Shown piece after piece: positions 22,396-31,234 of a stretch of DNA of 64,000 bases. Within the stretch, counting starts at the first letter, position 1; each line of letters opens with the position of its first letter. This DNA comes from Lineus longissimus (lineage: Eukaryota > Nemertea > Pilidiophora > Heteronemertea > Lineidae). Made by a program: the position numbers and the translations under genes. The stretch is taken from contig NC_088316.1 of NCBI RefSeq assembly GCF_910592395.1, positions 11,470,001 through 11,534,000 on the forward strand, written 5' to 3'. The notes below the pieces were generated by a model. That model did not search any database, had not been told where the DNA came from, and saw only the letters and a program-made list of their open reading frames with translations.

Positions 22396-24846
22396 AAAAC
22401 TATGGAGAAAAGTCCACACAAATATCGAAATGTAAGATTATTTTGAGGAGAACTACTTTGGCGGATTCACTCTGTCACTCGCAGGAAATCGTCACAACCG
22501 TCATGTGGTGACGACAGGAATTGATAAAAGCAGCTACAAACAATCTTTATCAACTTATTGAACTACATGTACATGTATATGAAAACTATATATTGGGAAA
22601 AGATCACACAAATATCGGAATGTAAGATTATTTTGAGGAGAACTACCTTGGTCGATTCACTCTGCCACTCGCGCGAACTTGTCACAATCGTAATGTGATG
22701 ACGACGAGGATTGATTTTTGATATGGCGACGTGGAATTGTATTAGAGGGACTTCGTCCGTTCCCTAAAACCTCGCTGTCCCAAGCAGCCTTTCTGATATT
22801 AGAATGCGACGGCGTCAGTTGAAAATTATACCAGAGAGCAGGAGAATAAAGACGTTCCTGAGAATTGTAGAGCTGGTCACTTCGGAAGATCTGGTACAAA
22901 CTGATTTTTTCTATTGAACGCTGTTAATGATTTCACGGCATCGTAATAAAGCGAACTTTTGGCGTGATACAGATTAGTCTGATACTGCTGTTATCAATCC
23001 CATTGGCCGGCTGCAACGCGATTTGATCAATATATGATAGTGGTCAATAGATCGATGGATGTCGGTTGGAAAGATCGAAAATTGCTTCTAAAAGGACCAT
23101 ACGGTTGATCAATTATCGGCAAATTTATCTATTGAATTCTAAATTTCTATTTCCCTTCAGGCGATCAGGAGGCTCCAGAATCAGACCGTGTTGTTTCTCG
23201 CCACAACTGAGACAAAGACACTCTAATGTTCTTTGTAGTCCCCTTGATCGATGAGCAATAAAAAAACACACTGCCTCCATACCACTAAAATGTGAAAACG
23301 ACATTAATACATGTACAATGTCGTTATAGAGATATCAGAAGGTATAATTTCACAAATCGACACCTCAATGAATGCAACTGAGTTGATAAGAAACCCACCA
23401 GCATAACAACCAGAATGCAGTATGGCATTACATGTATATGACAATGAAGAGCCTACACGTAGCATTATAGTTATATAGATACAGCCCACAGGGACAGGCA
23501 GTTCATAACAAGTTCTGTCACTAACGCTGGCGTTAACTTAACGTAGCGTTAAGTCTAATGGCTTAACTGACGGAGATAACGCCAAGTTAATATGACGCCA
23601 GCGTTAGTGATAAAATTTCTTTTGAACAACCAGGCCTAGGGGAAAAAGAATAACAGCCCGTTTACGCTCACCTTGACCCTCAATGTATTGACATCGCTCA
23701 GCTGGGAGAGGCTACGTAGGCAATACTGCTGGAAGTCAGCTTGTGTACTAGCAGCTCTTTCTGACCTTAAAAAGTTTGTCAAATTAGTCAAACATGTATG
23801 ATGGGATGTTTCATCAAAAATACCTATGATGAAAAAAGTCACACAAGAGAAAGGCCGTTGTGACTGTCTCGTGCCGGAATAAGAATGGATCCGCCTTCAC
23901 CAAGTTATCAAATTAGGCCTACACAGGTCAAGGTGACATGGCCTTGAACGAGGGACGATAATGATGACCTGGAAATGCAACTACAAATGTACAAATAAGA
24001 CTGATTTTAAAATCTTTTCCTCCAAACCGACTTTGGCATGGTAAGACATCCGAATTTCGCCCTCAATCCACAGCCATCCGGCATGGTCTGAATATCACTA
24101 AGAGACGAATGGGTCAACTGTTTCCAACCCCTTTTTTTCGCAACAGACAGTTGCACTGGCAGACACACGTGTCTATAGACATGTTGGGAAGGTAAACGTG
24201 GTCCCCTGGAGAATCATCCATTTAAGGCAAGGGTTTGTTTACAAACAGATGTATACATTGCTAGCGCTGAAAAAAAGGTCAATGGTGTACACAAAACTCA
24301 CTGATTTGGAGGAAATAAATAGCCTAACTTAGTTTCAGCAAAGTCTTTCATATAAATTTATTTGAAAGACTCTGGTTTGAGTGACGAAAACATGTTCTTA
24401 ACCATGTTCCTAGCAACATTACGGTCCTGAGTCGTCTGTGTGCAGCACCTCTCTTGCAGCTCCAGCGCGGATACAATATCCGCGCAGCGCGCTCGGCATC
24501 TCACATCGTCTTCTGTTACTCCATCAGTATCTTGAGCCTTCTGGTTCCATTCAAGACACGTGTCCATGCACCAATTACGCTGCTGATCTTATAAGGGGGA
24601 GTATGGGAAAGAAAGATCAAACAGGTACAGGAGAGTTGGAGAAATTGGATTGTTATTCCGCATATTATTCGCTAATTATACCACAGTGTCTGTCGTCCTT
24701 CGTCGTCGTCGTCGTCGACTATCTGTGCTATTGTGTCAGAAGCTAAGGGATTCCTCATCCACAATAGACAATTACAATATATATACAGTATAACCACTAT
24801 AAATGACACCCTTGGGACTGACAAGTGCTGTTCTTCATAGAGAGGT
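22396..24846. repeat. Segmental duplication S2 (lacks Y)
   Basis: Matches S1 (11291-17960 without Y) in order and orientation. It contains the old LINE tail at about 22730-22870, the hairpin repeat at about 23494-23635, the uninterrupted AACGTG site at about 24195, and the TCGTCG microsatellite near 24700. A shorter third copy of its last part follows at 25222-25545. Confidence 0.85.
24358..24567 (-). CDS. Small Cys-containing ORF, function unknown
   Basis: A 69-residue frame starting MDTCLEWNQKAQDTDG and ending SLKPESFK. It has five cysteines (DTC, CRARC, RCC). A TATAAG lies about 30 bases upstream of the ATG, but the frame could also be a last exon. The S1 counterpart keeps the frame through a 3-base and a 78-base indel; the S3 copy (25222-25545) is frameshifted. 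The paralog comparison is the only support for coding, and no domain is recognised. Confidence 0.3.
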   Translation of the reverse strand: MDTCLEWNQKAQDTDGVTEDDVRCRARCADIVSALELQERCCTQTTQDRNVARNMVKNMFSSLKPESFK

Positions 24847-25221
24847 ATCCTGATTAGAGAGGTACTGTACTTCTCCTCAAAAGATTCAGGCTCGTATCTT
24901 TGACCAGCCCTACCAAGACATTTCCGAGTGAAATGACCATCGGCTGATTAAACGTTTTTCTTTTATACTGATAATGTGGAAAGAAAGAAGCACAGTTGGA
25001 ATACTCTGGAAGCACTAGGAAGAATGTGTCTAAGTTATAAGTTTTTTTTTTAATAAGTACTTATATCAAATATTGGTTGCAGGCTGATCCTCCCCTTCGA
25101 AGTCCCTCTAATTATGCTGGCATTGTTGGAAGGGTAAGACTAGATCTAGCCCAACGATGCGACTAGCGCTGATCTCACTCACATCCTACTACGAGTTGAT
25201 AGTATTTCTATGTCAACTTTA

Positions 25222-25545
25222 GCATGACGGTCCTGAGTCGTCTGTGTTGCAGCACCTCTCTTGCAGCTCCTGGGCTCTCTGCATCGCGGGATACAATATC
25301 CGCGCAGCGCGCTCGGCATCCCGCGTCCTCTTCGTCGTTTCCCTCCAACAGCTTTAGGTTGTCATTCCATCAGAATCTTGGGAAGCTTTGCTGTTTCCAT
25401 TCAAGACACGTGTCTAAACCAATTACGCTGCTGATCTCATCGGGGGGAGGGGGGGGGGGGGGGGGGGTGGGAAAGATAAGATCAATACGGGCATAGGAGA
25501 GTTGGAGAAATTAGGTTGTTATTCAGCATATTTTTTTGGTCACGA
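25222..25545. repeat. Third, partial copy of the S duplication (S3)
   Basis: Shares GACGGTCCTGAGTCGTCTGTG, CAATATCCGCGCAGCGCGCTC, CATTCAAGACACGTGTC and GAGAGTTGGAGAAATT with S2 at 24422-24665. It is interrupted by extra sequence and a long G run (25440-25470) and diverges after CAGCATATTTTT. Confidence 0.75.
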
Positions 25546-25650
25546 TTCCTTGGGCCAGGGCAAGATTTTACCCTCATGTTTTCCAAAGATCCAAAACAGT
25601 TTGAAACTGTTGTGTATTCCTAAAATAACCGACAAATATCGTGGTTTCAG

Positions 25651-26714
25651 TGTCATTTGGAGCTATCCTTGTTATTCGACTTTCAGTTGACGAAGATGAT
25701 GAGGACGGTGCCCTTAAGATAGTCAACTGTTACCAAGAGCGCAATCATCTTCTGCCTTGCGTGGTAGAGGAGTCCAATATGCTGAACCTTGCCCACGCAT
25801 TGAAGACCGAAACACCCTCACTACTGCTGCGGGACATGCTCAGCATGCTAAAGGATGTGGCCAAAGCCATGGCATCGTTGCATGAAAGAGGCCTGATTGC
25901 TGGCAGTGTGACTGTAAATGAAGTTGGGATAATTGTCAGCACCGGAAATGAGGTAAGACAGGTTGATTTCAGCTACTCTATGGTGATTCAATTGACGACA
26001 GAGATTGTCCTTGTGAGCAACAAGTTTCTGACACAATGTGCTCCTCTGTCTCTTTGGATAGCCGTGCTGTGACCCACTGGACTGGCCATCACTGGACTTC
26101 TTAACGGGTTACTATCTTCAAGGTAGGTCAGAATAAGTTACGGTACACGAAGTTGTGGTAGTGCATTTTTAGTCTCACTATCGAAACTTTATACCTACCG
26201 CTGAATCAAACATAACCTGAGTCTTTTTAGACTTTAAATTTACCTCCTAGTTTCTGCCCATAGTCTCCCTTTAAGTGACGCATTTCATGAGGATCTCTTG
26301 TACTTTAAATTTTGTCGCATTTCATGAGACCTATGATGCAGTTGCACAAGGGTGCTGGTATCCTAAAATCGAGCGTTTCCTTTAATTGCGATACGCCGCG
26401 ATCAGTTGTTTACCAAGTCGAAATGTTGGATACGGGCGGCTAGCGGTGTGCATGGAAAATGACTGTTGTACTATGGTTGTATACCAACAATGCATTTAAA
26501 GCAAGTGGCCAACTTGAGCTGGACAGTGATCAAACTAGACCATATTATCTTATTTCAGAAAGTAACGATGACATGCAATGTAAAATCAGCATTCCCATGT
26601 TCAGGCGTGAAACAGACGTTGATTCTGCGCGATTTGAAAGAAAATATCCAGGATTTCGGCAACCTATGCAAGCGACTCTTACGTCACCACACCATGAGCA
26701 AAAATCAGCATTGA
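25651..26714 (+). CDS. Degenerate protein kinase domain (pseudokinase), two exons
   Basis: Exon one, 25651-25952 (GGTTTCAG| ... AATGAG|GTAAGA), and exon two, 26559-26714 (TTATTTCAG|AAAGTA ... TGA), join in phase 0. Exon one contains a SFGAILV glycine-loop remnant, an ALKIV strand with the ATP-contacting Lys, a helix-C Glu (VEESNMLNLAHAL) and the alpha-E region (LRDMLSMLKDVAKAMASLHERGL). The catalytic loop reads IAGSVTVNE instead of HRDxKxxN, and exon two has CNVKSAF where DFG is expected, followed by RDLKENIQDFGNLCKRLL (alpha-F). Loss of both catalytic Asp residues suggests a pseudokinase. Earlier exons were not found, and a MITE begins a few bases after the stop, so the C-lobe may be truncated. 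Confidence 0.6.
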
Positions 26715-26715
26715 C

Positions 26716-26792
26716 GGTTATGGCTGGCGCGAGTGGACAAAATTCAGAATTACGCCACGGCGTAAATAGGAATTGTGGTGCACCATAAAATC
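26716..26792. repeat. Palindromic repeat fragment (GTGGTGCACCATAAA family)
   Basis: TATGGCTGGCGCGAGTGGAC ... ACGCCACGGCGTAAATAGG ... TGTGGTGCACCATAAA is the inverse of 30005-30085. It lies directly after the kinase exon stop codon. Confidence 0.65.
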
Positions 26793-27570
26793 TGTAACCA
26801 TCCTCTAGTGAGGGAATCGTAGATCTTGCCTACCTGGTGCCATGGCGATACACTAGGCAGCAGTCAAGTATTTTTATGAGAGAAGCCAAACCTCAAGCAA
26901 CTAAATAAGGGAAAAGGTGAATTCAATTAATTGTTTAAATTTAATGGATCTCATGATGCAGTACAAGTTGTCCACCTACCTTGTTTATTGCGCGTTGGAG
27001 GCAGATACGAGTGTATAGTATAAGTCCGAAATTGTTTCAAAGAAATAATGGTGTCTGGTCTTTTGTCCCCCTCTTCCGTCTCTGAGTTGTACCCCAAATT
27101 TAGTGGGTACATATACAACCTCGTACCTGCCAACTAATCCAACACACAGTAAACAGAGTTACAAAACCAAGTTTGTTGACCAAAACCATGCCAACTCGAG
27201 TATTTTCCGAGAAAACCTCCCACTTGGTCCAGCCAAACGTGGGAAGATCGGAGGGATCTGTCACTCAAAAGTCCTCTTTATCCTCTCGCACGGACCCAAA
27301 GAGCAGTGAACCCACGATTTCCTTCCCAAAGGTACCCCAAGAAACCTTATAATCCCCATAAAAACTAATGTCTTGGAAGACAGCGTCCTAAACCTTAGAT
27401 ACTGATAAGTCAATCCTGCAGCTTAAATAACTGCCTGCTGAGGCCATCCTCCGTGTCTCGGATTATTCCAAGATTTGGCGAGAGAGCCTCTTTAACTAGC
27501 GTCCGAGAAGGGCATTAAGTGATTTTAAGGACAAATCCCTATCTCGCGTGACAAGGTCTTGCTCTGAGAC
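26793..27570. other. Intergenic stretch, no gene recognised
   Basis: Short frames at 26951-27133 (minus) and 27103-27309 (plus) lack known motifs and overlap each other. Confidence 0.35.
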
Positions 27571-28146
27571 CCGGTGTAAAAGTAACCCACGACCTACCTA
27601 GCTGGAGTCCGCCGGACTCTAACTCCTGGGAATCTAAGTCCTACGGTCCTGGACGGCTAGGAGCTGGAGTCCTAGGACTTAGGTTACTAGCAACCAATGT
27701 CCTTGGACCGTGACTCCTTAGGAATGTAGGTCCAAAATCTAGTAATCTCCGTCCTAGGTGGACTTCCATTACTAGAACAAACTAGTATTCCAAGTCCTAT
27801 GCAAAACTACAGTAGATTTTCAAGGAAGATACATTACTCTACTCAAAGTGCCTGCACCTAATTTTCATTCGCAGTGAGGTGTTGCAGCTTACCGATTTTC
27901 TATGGCAATGGCTTTTACAATTTCATTCGCCTTGTACTGTACATGTATGTACATAAAGAAATCAACAAGTCATTCTGTTTAACTAGATTCTGTATTTAAT
28001 GCAAGTATTCACAAGGGTTGACATAAATACTAGTATCATACCCTGCTCTTGAATTGGGCTCTCAAATCACTCTGTTTTTAACCAGAATTGATACATATTG
28101 TGGTATTGATAATGTGTTGACAGTGACATGAAGACTGGAACGTAGT

Positions 28147-29017
28147 TTATTTCTTTTCATTCTCAGACGGCCCCTCATGCCATATCTTTAAGTTCGCCCC
28201 GTTTATTGAGGATTTCAAGTGGATACCATCCTCGTTCGTTAACAAGTATCCCCCGCTCTTGGTCTTGCTCCTTATGACATACGGGCCCAGCCAAGGTAAC
28301 GCAGATTTTCCCCCTTTTCGATCCGATCGTACCAAATTTTTCTTCAGGACCTTAGTTCCAACGGGGATATCCTGCAACAAAAAGAAATATGAAGTTTGAG
28401 AACAGAAGTTTGTAATACATGTAAGGTGCACATATTTGTCGAAAAAGTGTACCATTAGATTTCGCGCTGGAGAGGAAAAGGCCTATGCTATGGCATGGGG
28501 TCTATATATTGATTGAATTTGAAACATCATAACCAAAATCCTACGCAGCGCATCAATAGCCTTCTCAAAAATAAGCTTCCTCCAGTCATCCGGACCTATT
28601 TTCCTAGGAAAAAAAGTCCCCAAGACCTCCTTTCCTAGGAATCTAACTCCCCCGGACCTTCTTTTCTAGGAATCCAAGTCCCAAGACCTGCTTTCCTAGG
28701 AATCCAAGTCCCCCAGACCAGCTTTCCTCGGAATCCAAGTCCCCAAGACCTGCTTTCCTCGGAATCCAAGTCCCCCAGACCAGCTTTCCTTGGAATCTAA
28801 GTCCTCAGCTCTGCTTTCCTAGGAATCCAAGTCCAAACTTACCTTAAAATTGTTCTTTGCTGCTCGGCGGATGGACCGCTTCCTCGAAAGACTGCAACGA
28901 GCTGGATAGGCATGGTTCCGTAAATAGCGAAAAATAATGTGCGGGTCATGAGGTGTTCTTTCGGTTGATATCTCGGCAGGAATGAAGGCCAATACAAGTT
29001 TCCACTTGCGTTTAATA
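28147..29017 (-). pseudogene. Core-deleted, intron-containing gypsy/Ginger-type integrase remnant
   Basis: The first exon (about 29017-28843, end AAG|GTAAGT) encodes DPHIIFRYLRNHAYPARCS and RKRSIRRAAKNNFK, like the region just before the zinc-binding part of gypsy integrases. The second exon (28374-28147, TTGTTGCAG|GATATC) encodes DIPVGTKVLKKNLVRSDRKG and LPWLGPYVIRSK, the GPY/F chromatin-contact module, then a stop. The exons join in phase 0, so the HHCC and DDE core is missing at exactly an intron position. The intron consists largely of 31-bp tandem repeats. Alternatives are a domesticated GIN-type gene fragment or a captured piece of another element. Confidence 0.6.
28590..28838. repeat. 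31-bp tandem repeat in the W intron, about 8 units
   Basis: The unit is approximately TTCCTAGGAATCCAAGTCCC plus CCAGACCTGCT, repeated with small changes. The CCTAGG and AAGTCC pieces match the half-sites found near both W ends. The last unit contains the splice donor of the integrase exon. Confidence 0.85.
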
Positions 29018-29118
29018 GGCCTGGGCTACACTGATGATCATGATTGAATGTTGAGTCACTCGAATGATTGTAATCGATTATGCAAGATGTAATGAAGAGA
29101 AATAAACAAAAAAAGAAT

Positions 29119-29189
29119 AGACCGAGCGGGACTCGAACCAGCGGTTTCTGCTTACTAGGCAGGGACCATGACCACTACACTATGGGGGA
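29119..29189 (-). pseudogene. tRNA-like sequence (probable tRNA pseudogene)
   Basis: The minus strand has TAGTGTAGTGGTCATGG (A box and D arm), an anticodon-like arm CTGC-CTAGTAA-GCAG (AGT triplet), a B box GGTTCGAGTCC in a T arm with one mismatch, and a T7 run just downstream. The acceptor ends (TCCCCCA and TCGGTCT) do not pair, so it is probably not functional. It lies inside transposon W. Confidence 0.5.
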
Positions 29190-29651
29190 TTGGCTGGCAG
29201 ACATCCCAAAACTTTAAATATTTGAACGCATGTTCTATTATATACCGTAGTACATGCGTATGTAATTTAAGTGGGTACGGACATTGGTTACGGGGACCTC
29301 AATTTCTGTCACTGTTGTAAAAGAAATCTAAGTCCCCCAGTAATCAAAGTCCTACCTTCCTTTTATATATATAGGAATCGTAGCCCAGGAAGGGAAGTCC
29401 GGTTAGGACAACCGTTCCCAAGGAATGGGAACCAAGGTCCGTAGGACCTTGGTTCCGGGCGGACTTGCATTTCTTTTACACCGGAACAAATCAACCCAGG
29501 GGGAGATAATGTGCGTATTGACGAATTCCGACCTCGTTGAACTCAAAGTGTTTAATAATTGAATATTTTAGCGTCTCAATATATAAAGAGAAATAGACAC
29601 TTATAACTGTATCTGAGAATGAAATGAAGAATAATGGTTTAGGAACTCGGT

Positions 29652-30085
29652 CACTGATTCATCCTCTGCAACAAATCAACCAATCAAAACATCGGATCTC
29701 GTGAATTATGCCGCGGCAGAATTCAGAATTATGCCACGGTATAAATAGGAATTGTCGTTTGGCATAATTAAAACAATCAGAAAGTGGCAATCGTTTTATG
29801 TATGATGCGGCATAAAATCGCACTTCCGTCCACAATTCCTATTTATGCCGTGGCATAATTCACGAGATCAGATGTTTGGATTGGTTGATTTATGGTGCAC
29901 CACAATTCCGATTTACTTTCGTCCTCCATAAATGGCACTTCCGTCCACAATTCCTATTTATGCCGCGGCATAATTGAAGAGATCCGAGGTTTTGATTGGT
30001 CGATTTATGGTGCACCACAATTCCGATTTATGCCGTGGCATTATTCTGAATTCTGTCCACTCGCGCCAGCCATAGACGGTGTTAT
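29652..30085. repeat. Nested palindromic repeats (ATTATGCCGCGGCATAA family)
   Basis: Alternating copies of ATTATGCCRYGGCATAA and CACAATTCCTATTTATGCC in both orientations fill this stretch. GGTGCACC palindromes and a GATTGGTTGATTTATGGTGC motif repeat at 29879 and 29995. The right end is the inverse of 26716-26792. Confidence 0.75.
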
Positions 30086-31234
30086 ACAGAGACCAATACG
30101 TTGTATCCCCATATAGGGGTCACACTAAACAACGTCCACCAGGTTTAAAAGCATATTTTTAAGTCATCAAAATAAAATCTAATGGTCATAAACGAAATAA
30201 GCGGGACATTTGTGTGCTAGATTAGCGAGTTGTTATCTAAAATGTACCGGCGTCACCACCCAGTCGGCGGCCATGTTGGATTTGACTTGGAGGAAATGAT
30301 AGGGCTTCCCAATACAACAGGCGCCCTGTGATTTTAGACAACATCTCCCTTATCTTACACCCAAATGTCATGAAATTTTCAGGAAATGTGTTTTATGGTG
30401 TACTGATTACGTTTATGGCTACTAAATTTAATTTTAATGACTTTGTACCTGACTTTAAACCTGGTGGACGCTGTTTAGGATGACCGCCATGTAGGCCTAG
30501 TGCATTATACATGCCCCATAGTGATAGTGCATTATAACACGTGAAGAACTATTCGAATTAAAAACAACGATATCTTGGAAAAAGCACATGCAAATTCAAA
30601 ATTACATTGGAACCTCCATTGGCGAACGGCTCTCTTTTAAGGACAGCCACTCTAATAAGGACACCGCATCTGGTCCCAATTTTCATTTCCTGAATTTGAC
30701 CTTGCAATCAGGACACCTCTCATGTAAGGACAGCCCCAAGGATCTCCTTGTTACAGAGAGGTTATATTGTAATAGTATACTAAAAGCTAATGTACATTCT
30801 TCTGCTCTGTGGTGTCCCAAATATTATTCGGGAAATGTAGTTCTAAATTTTAAATGTATGAGTCTTCAGAAGCTCCTTGAATACTATCTGAATCGCTGGC
30901 CCCTTTTTTTGGGGGGGGGGGGGGGTGGCGAAGTCCTTTTTCTTTTCTTTTTTGGACACCCTGTAGCCTATTTTAAGGTAGGCCTATATTGGTAAGCTGG
31001 TTGAAGTTGAGAGTTTTTATGGCAACATGATTTATGTGCGTATTACATCAGTAATGGACTTTCCTATAAATATTATGAAATTGTGCTTTAGAAGTTGACT
31101 CTCTCTTACATGTAGGAACATTGTTAGGTGATTCAGGAGGAATGAGGATTCAACTAGGCCTGTTGTGATTTGTGCTGGAAACTCCCTGTTATGAAATGTT
31201 TTGGGCTAATATGGGGTGTGTGAGCAGAAGGCTG
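30086..31234. other. Intergenic stretch with a diverged pogo-type MITE
   Basis: At about 30607-30777 an old reverse-orientation copy of the pogo-type MITE is recognisable (AATCAGGACACCTCTC and TCTGGTCCCAATTTTCATT). A G13 run lies at 30914-30926. No gene is recognised. Confidence 0.45.

Larger units (their letters stand above)
27575..29480. mobile_element. Ginger-like DNA transposon W with CCGG target duplication
   Basis: The element starts TGTAAAAGTAACC and ends GGTTACTTTTACA-like (TTCTTTTACA), giving TGT...ACA termini flanked by CCGG at 27571-27574 and 29481-29484. Inside, the minus strand encodes two spliced exons of a Ty3/gypsy-type integrase lacking the catalytic core. The flanks of those exons are filled with a GAATCCAAGTCC / GGACTTGG half-site in both orientations. 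Ginger transposons encode gypsy-like integrases with a GPY/F module and duplicate about 4 bp, which fits. A tRNA-like sequence is also inside. The terminal match is short (8-11 bp), so exact ends rest largely on the CCGG/TGT agreement. Confidence 0.65.

Noticed and set aside
27571-27790. CRISPR-like array from short repeats in W and elsewhere
   Set aside because: Repeats are half-sites in both orientations without uniform spacers, in an animal genome.
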